This document shows positions 39,401 to 51,624 of a stretch of 64,000 nt of DNA, in pieces (positions within the stretch are counted from its first letter, which is position 1; each line of letters begins with the position of its first letter). A program made the position numbers and the translations under genes. Source of the stretch: Taenia hydatigena (lineage: Eukaryota; Platyhelminthes; Cestoda; Cyclophyllidea; Taeniidae); contig JADWOT020000075.1 in assembly GCA_036345935.2 (NCBI GenBank), positions 58,001 through 122,000 of the forward strand, read 5' to 3'. Under the pieces are notes generated by a model. The model had not been told where the DNA came from. It made no database searches and saw nothing but the letters and a program-made list of their open reading frames with translations.

Positions 39401-42400
39401 CTAGCTGACGCTGTGCACGAAACGGACAGCATTTATCAAGAATGACACAGAGAAGCGTCTGTGCCTGTGTAAAACAAGGTGCGGTGGTTGGTTTTTAGCC
39501 CAAGTTACGGCTCCCAGCGTCTACTTTCCACAACTCCTCAATGCCTTCAGGTGTGCCTGCAATTAGAACGTCATCTTCTCTTTTGTGTCCACCCAAGAGA
39601 ATATTACAATCGAGAGGTTTACAAAACCAAAGTAATGCGATAGGCATGGGACTATTTCTTCTGAACAAAACGCTACACACGTACTGCAGCCTAGTAGTTG
39701 TGGGCAGCTGGATCCCATCCAAGACCAAACATCACTAAACAGCTTGCACTGATAAAATACAGACTATAGCCACTCGTCTTACTTCTCTTTGGTACGACGA
39801 ACTCTAGTGATAGTGAGATGGATGTGTAGTTTGTGAAAAACATTGCACAAGCTAAAACTGCCCGTAATCCAGGAGGCCATCCACTCTCAAAATGAAGTTT
39901 GAGCGGGACTGGAAACATCAGGGGTTATTGTGAGAAAAATAGTACACATCGAGGGCTCGCCCAGGAAGTAGGACAAGGAACAACTTTTACAAATAGGGCG
40001 TTCAAGTTCTGCTTTATGAATGACAAGCACTTATAGGCTTAAGGCAAAGAGAGCACGGAAACAGGGATTTCACAACAGAACGCGAGGCTAGATCGACAAA
40101 AAGAGCATAATTTCAAATGTCAAAAGCTAGGAGGAGATCAATAACTTGAACTCACTTATGAATTAATTGTAAGGCTGGAGACAGGAGTCATGAAGCTGCG
40201 TTGAGATTGCTTGTCTGACCAAATAACCAAAACAGAATGGCTGCTTTTTTATTTCACGCCTTCCAAAAGGTAGAATTTTAAGCGAACTAAGCAAAACTCT
40301 TGGAGATCAATGAAAAAGGATGCACTAAGGCGACCAGCAAAATCATTGCAGCACTTACAACTTGAGAAAATAAATCAAACTGCTCAACTTTGCAGACGAA
40401 AAATCTAACGCTCTATCAAGAGTCTGCGAATGGATAAATGTCTACCCTTTGCAAGTTAAAAGGAGGCGAGAGGACTCGTCTTGTCAAGCTATCACCTTTA
40501 AAGTCCTTTTTAAACGTATCAGCTTCTACGAGGAAGATGCGGAATTGAACAGAGTCGGCATAAAGTAGTGCCTCAAGGAAGACGTGGCCAACTGAATAAC
40601 GGGTGCTCTTTGTCACTCACTCATGGAAAATAGAAACTGATCCTCAATTACGAACAAAAGTGGAATGAACAATTATGAAAATTCAATCGCCCTCCTCAAA
40701 ACCACTTAAAAACGCTAATTAATCAGAATCTCGCGAAGCGCTAAACATGTACAAATAGAAAACGTATGAAATATGAAGTTAAAAGCGCAAGCGAATCGTT
40801 AATAATTCCGATGCTAAAAAGGGGAATTCTTACGCAAAAGAAGGGAGTTACCTTGTGCTTTCCACCAAACATAGAACCAAGGTAGAGCATGAGGAAGCAA
40901 TAATGCAGTGGTCAATTGTTAAAACACTACACATCAAGTACTCGATGTGGATTCTCAAGCTTACTGTGATAAACAAAGTTCGATGCAATTACCTCTGATG
41001 GAGTCCGGCAGCCCTGTGGGCAGACATTTACCTGTACCTAGATACCTTGATGGTTGATGATGATGCCTGGCCTTTCAGCACAGCCGCATCTCATCTTCGG
41101 CAGAATCTGCGCTCTTGAAGCAACAGCGTTTGACACCTGCCTCCCTACCTTACCTTCATCCGGTGCAAAAATCAGCGACTTGAGTAATCCATCAACACAA
41201 AATTGGTGTTTTTCACCTCCACCCAGTAGCTTTCCTTTTTCCTGACCAAGGCGCCTCCTTCTAGCATCTTAGTCATTTAGTTATTCGTTTTCCATTATTT
41301 GATTGCTTTCTGTGAACACTGTAGACAGGTCCGTCTCGGCCAGCCTCGTATATGCCAGAAAGCTCAGTCCTCAATGCCATTCTGGTTTCATATAGGACAG
41401 CATAGCAGTACTCATTTAATTTTTTATTAAGATGGTTCATTTCGGTTGAATATCTGAGTGAAACATTAGGCAAATGTATCTTATTTCGTTCGGTCAATCC
41501 CAAATCCAGTGAGTAAACAAACTCATAAGTTAATTATCGGGTGCTTTGTTTACCAGCCTCCACACCCATCCATCACCCACTTCTTTATTAAATCACTTTG
41601 TCTATACCTTTACACTTTTAGTCCCCAATCATTCATCTGCTTAACTTGCCCCGCGTTACATTTAGGAATTTTTGATTTGATGTTTCATGCGATTATTTAA
41701 TGCTCCCAGCTTTTTGTAAGAATCCTTTGCTTAACTTAAAATCTTTCGTCTCTCCAGCATGTCATTTTAGGTGAATTGTTAAAGTGCATCGTACTTGTAC
41801 TCTCCATTTAAACAACATTTGCACAAGACGAAATCGTTGGCTACCTGACAATATTTGTTTTTAGCACGTTCGTCAAGCAGCACATCCAATGCCTTCACCT
41901 TTCATTACAGTTTTTCAGATTCTTGACTGTTTCTTTGTGGTACGATGAGAGCTGCATTAAAAGGCAAAATCCAGCAATCAGCACAGCGAGAGGGCAAAAA
42001 ATTAGCTTTTACAGGCTATTAAAAGTAATTGGACCTAATGTCTTCTAAAGAATTGAAGATTAGTACCCTATTTTGTCAATCTAACTTGAAGCACAGGTCA
42101 CAATCTGGGTTTCATGTGGATTGTACCCTCATGTGGACCCAACTGGTAAACATGCGCGCGTCTGCCTCACTGTTGATTAGCAAAGTACTAGGCCGAAACG
42201 CGTGGCTGGTGTGGGTTTGATTTCGAGTGCGTTTCCAATGTCATTCGACCATTTGGTATTGGGCTCGGAGTGATTGCCATTGCACTTAAGTTGCAGATAA
42301 GGAAATAACCAGATAAGCAGGAGCAAGTAATGCATCAGGGGCAATTCCTAATGCATTCTTATAGGCATCCACGTAGGCGAAAACTCTTGAGTCTTTAAAC

Positions 42401-42888
42401 AGAAGAGGTCTTCTGAATTCCAAGGCAATCTTCTCATTAAACGATAGGCATCAATAAATCTATTAATTAATCATTTGTCACTCACAAACAAGGATGGAAT
42501 GAATTGTCAAGTATTGTGTTTTTAATGATAAAAGAGTTGCCGTGGTTCATCTCTTGGTTGTCAAGCGAAGCTAGACCATTGCTGGCTTAAATATTCCCTC
42601 ACTCAATGGAGCCTAGAATAAAACAAAGAGCGGGCTTAACAGACAAACTCAACGCTTTATAATTCGCTGTGGGTGGAGCAGTCAATAGCTAACACTGACT
42701 CACAAGAAGATTGAGACTAACGCTAAAGTCATAGAAGCGAATAGGCCTGCAGTGTCTAAAGCAGAGAAGGCAGTTACGTTAGTTGTGGTAGTTGAGGGAG
42801 TTGTTGCAGATTACTTGGTTGTAATATATTCTCACCCCTGCACTGTGCGGAATGACTGCTTTTCTCCACATCGATAATTGACTTTGCA

Positions 42889-42916
42889 TAATGAGGCGAT
42901 TTGCACCGCCTCATTA
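42889..42916. repeat. Hairpin with a 10-bp perfect stem
   Basis: TAATGAGGCG is followed after 8 bases by its exact reverse complement CGCCTCATTA. It lies a few hundred bases downstream (minus strand) of the FN3 exon. No run of T follows, and a terminator is not expected in a eukaryote. Confidence 0.8.
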
Positions 42917-43144
42917 GGCACACCCGGTCAACTCTGCAGTCTGTTTCATGACAGAGGGTAATGAGAATGTGCACACAGAATTATTTTGGTTGTCGATTTA
43001 TATCGTTTAAGTTCAGTTATTTTTAATTGGTGGATCACTGATCTATAAACTGAGTAAAAAGGACTCACATCCCTTCGAACGCGACGTGGTCACACTCAGT
43101 AATTTACTAAAGTTACCGATGCATTTATGCTTCAACAAAATTAC

Positions 43145-43377
43145 CTTTTGCGTGAGTGCTCTGACGTGGGCAGAAACGGTTTGTTCTGGCAATAAACTTG
43201 TAAAATTTTAGCTTTGGCCTGAAAGGACATAAACGTTGCCCTGCCATCTATTGTTGAAATACCAACCCATGATATAGCCAATAATATCATTGAGGGGTTG
43301 AGGTGGTGGATCCCACTTCATGTGCGCTGTGTAAGGGTTAATTGCTTCAAGATACACGTTCTCACGAATGCCAGGGT
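43145..43377 (-). pseudogene. Canonical fibronectin type III exon with one internal stop
   Basis: The exon follows the acceptor CCATTAGTGCAG in phase 1 and ends at AAG followed by GTAATT. It encodes about 77 residues with FN3 landmarks: a leading proline (DPGIRENVYLEAIN), MKWDPPPQPLNDIIGY with the conserved tryptophan and proline pair, then after the stop LLPEQTVSAHVRALTQK, the typical late leucine and the V-x-A strand. A TAA at 43208-43210 interrupts it, while FN3-like sequence continues on both sides in the same frame. Its phase-1 start matches the signal exons at 44509-44578 and 45718-45787, so all three could form one secreted FN3 gene. This FN3 is more canonical than the EG95-type one at 15 kb. 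A possible short last exon follows an acceptor near 42.94 kb. Either the gene is dead or the stop is a sequence error. Confidence 0.6.
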
Positions 43378-43555
43378 CTGCACTAATGGGAAAACATCGA
43401 TTTGTCATTAGTGCTGAGAGGACCTTAAAGCTTCTTCTGTTTTATTGTACCTACTTGTTGGCAATTAAATAGAGGCAGATGATAATTGGCCAAGCATCAG
43501 AGCATTTGAAAGAATTTTATTTGCTAAATTTGTACAACATGATTATGGGATAAGG

Positions 43556-44738
43556 AGTAGAAGACAGACCTGCACACTTATGCTTAGCTAGCGACGGATC
43601 AAGCATTATTCTAGAATTATTTGGCGATAACAACCCATGCATTACGACTCCATGTCATTATCAACTCCTATTTTTTACGTGACCTTTCGCTATTTACATA
43701 TCTATTAATCTAGTATTGCTAAACTTCATTAAGCCATCAATGGGAGGGTGGTGCAAAACAGGCAAAACATAAAAGGTGCATGAGAAAATTTGCTCTTATG
43801 GCCATTTCGCACGCCTGTGATAGTAAACAGGAGGTATTCAGGCGATTACGACCGACATAAACTTGAGGATTAAGGTAGTAAAAAATCGCCTGTGGTCAGG
43901 GTCTGACAGGAAAAGGATAAACAATAGTTAACAAAATTAGCACAATCCTGTTAAGCAACTTGGCATGAAATTTTCCTCGCGACACACCCATGCACGTTGT
44001 TTCTCTGCCAGTTACCAAATTTAATTAATTTCGTCGTGTTAACTTTGCCTTACACATTAGTAGAAGCTGTACTTCGGTCGTAGTTGACCAAATCAGACGG
44101 AAATGTGTGCGGCGCTTTTTATAAAACTGGTTCATTTGACACGTGTGACATGTAAAAGGGTACGAAGCTAGACAAAGTCTTGTTCATCACAAAATCAATG
44201 CATATTTGAAGGCACTATAAAGGCAAAGAGATCAAGTGCAAATAAGGATAAGCAGCAGACATAATAAAAGGAAGCCAGCCGTACCAAGTTTATTTGACTG
44301 TGATACGATATTACGCAAAGCGTTGAGTTGCAATGCATCGAGATACAAACGAGTAACAGTGGATAATTCATCTTTTGCCCATTTCGGCAGTTTCTACAAT
44401 GAGAAACCTCACTATCCTTCTCAGGTTTACTAATTTGGAAAGCATTCTCATCTAGCAAATAGTTTTTTCACATGTGCTGATCAGTGTAAGGATAAGAAGG
44501 CAACTTACCGATTGCTAATGCGACGTCTTCATACGTGATGAAAGTTGCCAACAACATGAGGCGGAGTTGAAAGGACATTTCTTTTTTGAGAAATAACTTC
44601 CATTAACAAACCGCACACGTGTACTTTAAAATGTGTTGTTAATTGATGTTAGCCCCTTGGGCTGTAAGTTCTTGAACTACTAACCGAATTGCGCATTCAC
44701 GCACAAGCGATGGAGCCAAATGCTGTTGGATCGCTTGA
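43556..44738. repeat. Tandem duplication, unit A
   Basis: Unit A carries signal exon A and flanking DNA. It aligns to unit B (44739-45951) block by block, for example CAGGCAAAACATAA against CGGGCAAAACATAA, TAGAAGCTGTACTT in both, and GGGCTGTAAGTTCTTGAACT in both. By eye, roughly a fifth of positions differ and there are small indels, so the duplication is old. Edges are approximate. Confidence 0.85.
44509..44578 (-). CDS. Signal-peptide first exon A (EG95-family style)
   Basis: The 70-base exon reads MSFQLRLMLLATFITYEDVA and three more residues, then a strong GTAAGTTG donor in phase 1. The MxFQL plus hydrophobic run is the pattern of EG95/TSOL-family signal exons, whose first introns are phase 1. 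The peptide is slightly polar after residue 13, so cleavage is uncertain. Its closest downstream partner is the FN3 exon at 43145-43377, about 1.1 kb away. It is the lower member of a tandem duplicate pair. Confidence 0.6.
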
Positions 44739-45951
44739 GCAGAGGGTAGGCTTGCACAATTTCTGTTTAGTTGGTAGCAGACTGAGCATCATGATAAAAT
44801 TATTTGGCTATACGAATCCATACATTACGGCTGAATGTTTATACTGGTTCCTATTTTTACATGATCTTCCGCATTCTACGAATCTCGTGATCTAGGATTG
44901 CTTAACTGTTCAAACATTTATGGGGTAGTACAGCAAAACGGGCAAAACATAAGAAACGCAAAAGAAAAACATTCCTGGTGCGCGACTTATGCGCCTGTGT
45001 TGGTGGACAAGAGGCGTTTGGATGCTTGCAACCATATAAGCTTTAGGCGACTAATCATCAGTGCTGTTGCATCAGCATGGGCATTAGGGTTAGGGCAGGA
45101 AGATATCATCTGCTATCGTGGTTAGACAGAACGGAGATAAATAAGTTTTGATAAAATCAACCCGGTTATGTCAAACAGCTTGGCATTAAACATGTCTTAT
45201 GACGCACCTGCACACTTTGTCTCCCCGAAATTCACCAAAATCAGTTAATTTTATCGTGTTAAATTTACTTTATGCATTAATAGAAGCTGTACTTTGGTTC
45301 CTGTTAACCAAATTAAACGGAAATCGAGTGCGACGTTCTTTATGAAAACTGGTTTACTTGATGCATGTGCCATGTAAAAGGGTATGAAGATGGGCGAAAT
45401 TCTATTCACTACAAATTAAAAAACATTTGAAAATACCATAGAGGTAAGGAGCTAAAGTGCAAAGGTAAGCATCAGGCATAATAACAAGAAACGAAGTCAG
45501 CCACACCAAGTTGATTCGAATGAGATGTGACATCATGCAAGGGGATGTGATGCAATGTATCGAGGTAGATACGAATAAAAGTAACTAAGCCGTCTCTTGC
45601 AGGCTTTAGCAGTTTCTATGCTGAGAAATTTTCGCTGTCTTTGGAGAATGCTCTCATATAGCGAATAGTTCTTTCTTCGCGTGTACTGGTTGGCGTAAGG
45701 ATAAGAAGGCAACTAACAAATTGCCAATGCAACGCCGCCATGTGCGATGGAAGCTGCCAATAACATGAGGCAGAGTTGAAAGGACATTTCTTTTTTTGAG
45801 AAATAACTTGTATTTACGATCCGTGCACCTGCACTTCTAAATGTGTTGTTGATTGATATTAGCCTATGGGCTGTAAGTTCTTGAACTACTAACCAAATTG
45901 TGCATTCACGCGCATAATATGGAACCACATGTTATTGAACTGCTTGAGCGA
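44739..45951. repeat. Tandem duplication, unit B
   Basis: The second unit, carrying signal exon B, has the same order of blocks as unit A at an offset of about 1.21 kb. Neither unit contains an FN3 exon; only the first exon and its flanks were duplicated. The promoter of the minus-strand gene is expected inside both units, upstream of each ATG. Confidence 0.85.
45718..45787 (-). CDS. Signal-peptide first exon B, duplicate of exon A
   Basis: The exon lies exactly 1209 bases upstream of exon A and has the same 70-base length and phase. It reads MSFQLCLMLLAASIAHGGVA and three more residues. The substitutions keep a clean signal peptide, better than in exon A, and include the cysteine after QL that is common in the family. 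The donor is GTTAGTTG, weaker than the GTAAGTTG of exon A. It may serve as an alternative first exon for the FN3 exon at 43.2 kb, or be left from a partial gene duplication. Confidence 0.58.
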
Positions 45952-48694
45952 TTGTGTTAAGGACACTAATAAGTGCGCCTACCGTTACAATGCACCTTTA
46001 ACATTCAATTTTAGGAGGCTTTCGTTTTTATGATGAGTTGTGACATTGTGACTAGTCAATGTGCATTCTTACGCGAAATTTCACGCAGACATTATGACCA
46101 AGGCAGCAGAGAGGAATACGGTGGCCAAATTATCAAATACATATTCACCAGTTGTAGTGAATGCAGGACTCGACATCATACCCTCAATGCGGTCATTTGG
46201 GATTGGTGGCGGATCCTCTCAGCAGAAAACTCTTCCGCATCCATTCGATACAAGCCACTCTCTTCAAGGCATTGCTGACTCCTGCACATTAGCTAATTCG
46301 TAAGAGTGCATAACATGGCAGCTAAGACCATCACATTACCTGTGTACATTCCACCGTCTGTGACTGATTTAATAGCGGAAAGCGATAAGAATGAGGCTGC
46401 AAAATTTTAACGATGCTGACAACCAGGCACTGATGCCTTTAATAAACCAGTTGAGTGGACAGTTCTCCTTACTGAATCAGTATTATTAAAGTAGTGCGGC
46501 AGACTCTTCAAGTCACTGTAATCTAGTAAATCATTTATTGCTATAGTCACCGGTGTTATTGCACACGACGCATCGAAAATTCCAATCTATTTTGCCATCA
46601 GTCATAGGGAATCCTTTTAAAGGTGAAACCCCGGTAAGGAGGTAGCTGATCTACTCTGGTTGTACTTATAACATGCATTGTGTGTGAGGCGACGACTTAA
46701 AGCTTTGTCTCCCGGCAAATCACACAGATCTATGCAGCACTTAACATGCACATTTGTCATTATTTCCTCAAAGAAGATAAGCCTCCATGTATGCTTATGT
46801 CTCCCTGTGTGTGCATTGGTGTGCATGGGAGAATTTTAACATCAAGGCGATTAGACGAAAGGAAGCTAGTGATTGCATATAAGTAGGCTACGATTGGTTC
46901 GAAAGAAGACAAGCCCTGACATGTTGCTGTACTACCACTACATTAAGCCCCTTGTGTCCACATAATGTGACTGCATGTGTGATTAACAATTCCATTCTCT
47001 CTATTTGATACTTTCATATGGTAGCAGTGTGGTTGACAACTAAACCTTGGAAAGTTTTCAAATAAGTGCGGTTTGCAAAGCCATTTAGGCAAGTTGCCTA
47101 CAATTCCGAGTTATGTATGTCCTTCTAATCAGACGGGTGGTGTTGTGTGAGAATTAAATGCTCGGAACTCACACATTTCTCCCTCTATCCATTTGAATCA
47201 GTAAAGTTGTCTCGGTGAGACTTGCGATGGAAGTATGCCTTCGTGCATAAAATGGGGTGAAAGTTGCGAATTCTACTCAATCGATGCTTTACTGGACAGC
47301 AGTGGAATGTGTCAATAACTCTCGCACCATCATTTAGCTTTTAATCTTTGCAAATAGAGCAAGGTACATAGGTTTACGATTCTGATTTTTAAACCGTGGG
47401 TTCGCATTCATGGATAGGAGAGAGAAGCGCGAAACCCAATAATCAGTCCGCCACAGCACAACATCTTCTCTTTTCAATTTTTAAATGCTCAGAATTCATG
47501 ATGAAGTTCCGTTCTGCTCTGTTTACTGATGTTGTGGATATCGTGGGTGGCAGTCAAACGCAGTAGCCACTGTCAATCTGTGGCAAGTCCGACATTCTTT
47601 CTAGTTTTAAATCCTTCGGCCACCCATGCATAAGCTCCAATATATATCCTGAGAAACAATTTTGTAGACACAAATCGAGCGTGACATCGCATTTACTAGC
47701 AAGCAAATTAGTAATGACATCATAATCCGTCTAATAATAACCCCTTTTATCAATTTGCATTGTTATTCGGTAAAGCGTACCCCGGTTTCAGAATTATTGC
47801 TTCAAAGGTCTATGGGTCAGGGCATCAGCATTTATAGGCTGCTTCAGTAAAGCTGAGTTCAAATTGCAGTGGCGCATCATTAAAGCAACAAAAAGCGAGC
47901 GATAAGTCATGGTGGCCAAGCCTGTACATAAATAAGGAGCCGGCACTGTCCGTATTCTTCTTTATGAGCAAAAACCTATTTTATTGAACCCGACCTTTCA
48001 GAGAAGGACGTCTTATGCACGTCTTTTTGATTGCATAGCCCATAGCAATGGATAAATTCTCCTGTATTACAGATGTTAATGATTATTGCCAGTCTATAGT
48101 TGCATAAATGTCGTGCTTGGCTACTTAAAACATTTCCTTTCTGAGACTGCAGACTACAATTAGTTGGCTCAAAGCACATCGTCCAGACACGCGTATCTTC
48201 TAACGTTAATTCTACTTTGCGGAAGATGATAGATGGTAGATTAACATGGAGCGTAAGCTTAATTAGCCTGACAGTGGAATGGCGGAGAGAGATGAGTTCT
48301 GGTGGGCAGCAACGGAGGACTGACAACTGTACACAATCTGACACCGAGAATTGTGTCGCTGAGGTGATCGCATTTGGATAAAAGCAGAAGGCGACAGTGA
48401 TGGCACTGAAGGCGTGACCATTGGCACTTAGGAATTGGAACATGAATCAACGAGCAGAAAATAAAGGAGTGCTTGATTTCCGGTCTTATTGGAAAGCATT
48501 ATTAATGATAGATAGCATTGAAAAACTAAGCATGGAACTCTTTAGGCTGCAGAAACCTCCAGCTAGTGTGATTGACCTTGGTGTGTAAACCGGAAATCTG
48601 GCTTCATCAATGCGTGCACAGTAAGTGTGCAACTCACTTGAAGAATGTTACTGTTGACTCAGCACAAAACACTTGACAGTTAACGACATTTGCA
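45952..48694. other. Interval without a supported gene
   Basis: A 155-codon minus-strand frame at 47976-48443 has no family signature, low-complexity bias or splice context and was not accepted. No other protein-like sequence was recognised. The upstream control region of the signal-exon locus may extend into 45.95-46.3 kb. Confidence 0.4.
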
Positions 48695-48779
48695 TTAGCC
48701 ATACCTATTGGCAGTGCGTGAGTTCATTGTCGTAAGTACAGCTAACCACTTTCTTGGAAGTATGCTAGCAAATGTCCGC

Positions 48780-49057
48780 ATCATTACTGTTTCCAGACGT
48801 GGGTTGATTATTTGCAGCACTAATGAAGGGATTGATACGTAGGCTGCTGGAGTCTCTGACTTGACATCTGCAAAATTATACAGACGACGTGCTAAATGAT
48901 CACGTGCCGTGTTGCGAGCTTGTCTAATGCCTTCTTCTGGTTGCAGAGCCCACTCTAGGATATTGGGGATTGCTACTTTTGTGCCTAGTAAAAGATGTCG
49001 TAAGGTATTTTCATCGTACGACCTGTGAGCAACTTGGATGATAGGATATCTGTTAAT
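48780..49057 (-). mobile_element. Ty3/Gypsy integrase C-terminal fossil
   Basis: The frame reads VAHRSYDENTLRHLLLGTKVAIPNI, then an acidic-basic stretch including ARDHLARRLYNFADV. This matches the conserved end of the Gypsy integrase core: the A-Y-R-S-S-x-H motif, then T-P-x-x-L-L-x-G-R-x-x-x-L-P, followed by a helix rich in arginine. The normal tyrosine, proline and arginine positions are partly replaced. Upstream a stop precedes the segment and no D,D-35-E core is visible, so this is an inactive remnant. No LTRs were found. Confidence 0.42.
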
Positions 49058-51624
49058 GTATGAGCGGTCTTGGTCTTCCACTTATGTATCCCCAGTGGAA
49101 GCCTTTGGCAAATTAATATGATTGCAAAACGTCTCTCCCATTTGTGCTTTGCTTTGCATTTGCTTGCCTCTCCCATAAACTGGGTCATGCTTTGCAATGG
49201 TCCTAGGACAATTAAGTCGCTCATATGCAACACATGTCCCCATTTCCACCGAACCGATTCGCATTCTCAGATACCCTCATCAGGGTCCACCTGCTTCCAT
49301 AACCTTTAACTGATAAAACGGAGTGAGATATCAATGATATGTAGTTTGCTGCAAAGGAGATGAGAAATGAATGAACGGATATTTTTAGCATTGGCGTTAG
49401 CTAGTTTCGCTAGTGGTTTGGAAGGCTTTAAATTGGAGCTACTATGCGCATGAGTGCAACATGCATAGAATATAGTGGGACCCAGCAGTTTTAGCAGAAA
49501 TCGAAAGCGCCTAGCCCCCGTTTTCATCTGTGTGGATCAGTTGCTCGTGTAGTTCTTGACGAGCCTGTTGCACTAGTGATCTTGGATTGCTAGGTGTTTA
49601 GGAAAGAGATTTTATCTTTTTTGTTACACTAGCCTGACAGCCTTGCTTAACAAGGTCATTTCTTTAAGAGGACATTGAGAAACTCGATTTCCAGTGCTGT
49701 GCCGGAATCCATACTCTGCATATTACTCAACTTCTCTTATAGATGACTCGTTCATGGATTAGCATGCAGTTGCTCTGTAAGACAGCGGCATTCAGCACTA
49801 TGCGCACGCATAATACTTCAGATGTTCATACTACAGTGCAACTAATCAGCCGATTTACTTGATGGCTATTCTTCGAATGCTCTGGAAACTGATGCATTGC
49901 TCGATCATCTGTAGTTGGCATAAATGCTCTTCAAGTAAGCTAACATTCACTCGGACGCCAAACTCGATCGTTTATTATGGTAACACGTAGAGAGTACTTT
50001 GACTAATGATAGCGTGGTAAAATTAGTCCATATGCACTCCAATCACGACATGAGAACATTGACAGAAATGGCAGTGACTTTTTAATATGCGACACTGCAT
50101 GGTTCATCGTGTTAAACGACACAAATTACGCAGTTCGCGTTAGCAAGAAGACCTTCTGAAGGAGTTGTTAGCATGCAAATGTGGTATGATATGGCTCTGC
50201 CTTAAAATTTTTGTCAAAGGCATGAGGATAGGTGGCTCATCAAATCAGAATAACGGCTAACTTTCATGAAGGCGTGCCTCTAAACAACGCATCGCCTTCT
50301 TAAGATATCGCAAGCACAGTTTTACGCGCAAATCAGACGATGAGTGGTCAACTGGATACACTTAACAAAATTCGATACAATAGAGGGGGAAGCAAGAGTA
50401 AGAGATGGGAGGGCGAGAAACAACAAACTAGGTACTTTAGCTAAAGAGAAGTCACCCTTTATCTTTGTTGACTGCACTTCGAGGCACTTGAAAGTAGAAA
50501 TGCAGCAATCATCCCCAGATTATGGAAATCTTGAATGCTACAGAAGGCTAGTTTTATTCCCACTTGAGAAAGAACTCAACATAGTGAAAAACTGTTACTT
50601 AAATATGGTTATGAATCCTTTCAAATGCTAGACGCCTCTAGATTCAAGAGAATGCACAAATACCGTACAATTTAATCCTTTAGTAAGAAAAAAGGTTGCA
50701 TTTTGGAACCAAGCAAATGACAATTTACGCTAAGTGAAGCGCGTGCAATTCCAGAGCTCGATCCCACTAAAATGCCATCAAAACAAGCTACTGCACCTGT
50801 GCCTCTCCATCTGCTGATGGATTTTCCGCTTGTTAAAGGACCTCAGGAGGTGTAAGTTTTTCGGAAAACATTAGGTGGTCCAGTCGCTAGCGGATACAAT
50901 AATGACACCTGCTTAGCTTGCCATTTTAGGGCATAGATAATCACGTACTCACTAATGGATAAGCATGCAGCACTGTAAGATAAGTGGAGCGGAAGTGATT
51001 GCTATAGATTGGGAAAAAGAAAATGACCTAGGAAGCCTCTTCAGCTTTGTCCCATTCTTGTGTAGCTTTCAGACATATTTAATTGAGAATTTTAGGGGCA
51101 CTGACTCAGACTCGGGCCCAAGACAGGGAATAGAGCAATTGCGTGGGACGTTTGGTTGAAGTTGACTAACGAATAAATGGCCAACGCTAAGCAAAGTGAA
51201 TACAGCAAGGTGTAGAATGTTTGCCGACTCGTACGCAAATGTTTGAACTCACAGTGCTATTGTAAAAGCGATAGCGGGTGAGGCCGATGTAGTTGACAAC
51301 AAGGTGGGATTCGGATCGACAGGGAAAGGGAGGAGAGTCCATGGGTAGGAGCAAGAGAAGCCACTTACTATATCACACATCATTTTAACATCCCAGTATG
51401 ACATCAGGCAACTAGACAGAATTTTGCTCAATTCCAATTTCGAAACCTTATTTGGGCTATAATTCCTGTTTAAGTCCTAGTCTACGTGACAGACACCAGA
51501 TCCCTCTCACCCCACTACAGGTAAAACAACAGTCTAAGGCAGGAGAGCTTGTATTCATTTAAACATTAACACGGTGATCGAACCACTTTACAAAGCCAAG
51601 CCTTTCATGTAGTGTCGCAGATAA
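49058..51624. other. Interval between the integrase fossil and F-box copy 1
   Basis: No gene is supported. A minus-strand open stretch ending at a GTAAGT donor near 51.37 kb (peptide LSKILSSCLMSYWDVKMMCD) is a weak exon candidate. The 95-codon plus frame at 50344-50631 has no recognisable family. Confidence 0.4.

Larger units (their letters stand above)
30093..43144. other. Long interval without a supported gene; repeat-rich 32-36.5 kb
   Basis: No conserved protein family was recognised. The interval contains the dispersed-repeat cluster at 32.4-36.5 kb, a GT-rich run at 33144-33170, a pyrimidine tandem at 34916-35045 and a hairpin at 42889-42916. The overlapping both-strand frames at 37.05-37.41 kb and 39.1-39.9 kb have no family signature and look like chance. 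One minus-strand frame, 41273-41461, reads LNKKLNEYCYAVLYETRMAL after a plausible acceptor (TTTCACTCAG); it is noted but not assigned. Confidence 0.4.

Noticed and set aside
39495..39728. Minus-strand frame with a WD40-like phrase (GTPEGIEELWKV)
   Set aside because: Only one partial repeat, no GH dipeptide at the right spacing, and no splice support.
47976..48443. 155-codon minus-strand open frame beginning MFQFLSANGH
   Set aside because: The start mildly recalls a signal peptide, but there is no donor at a family-like position, no FN3 sequence and no recognisable domain.
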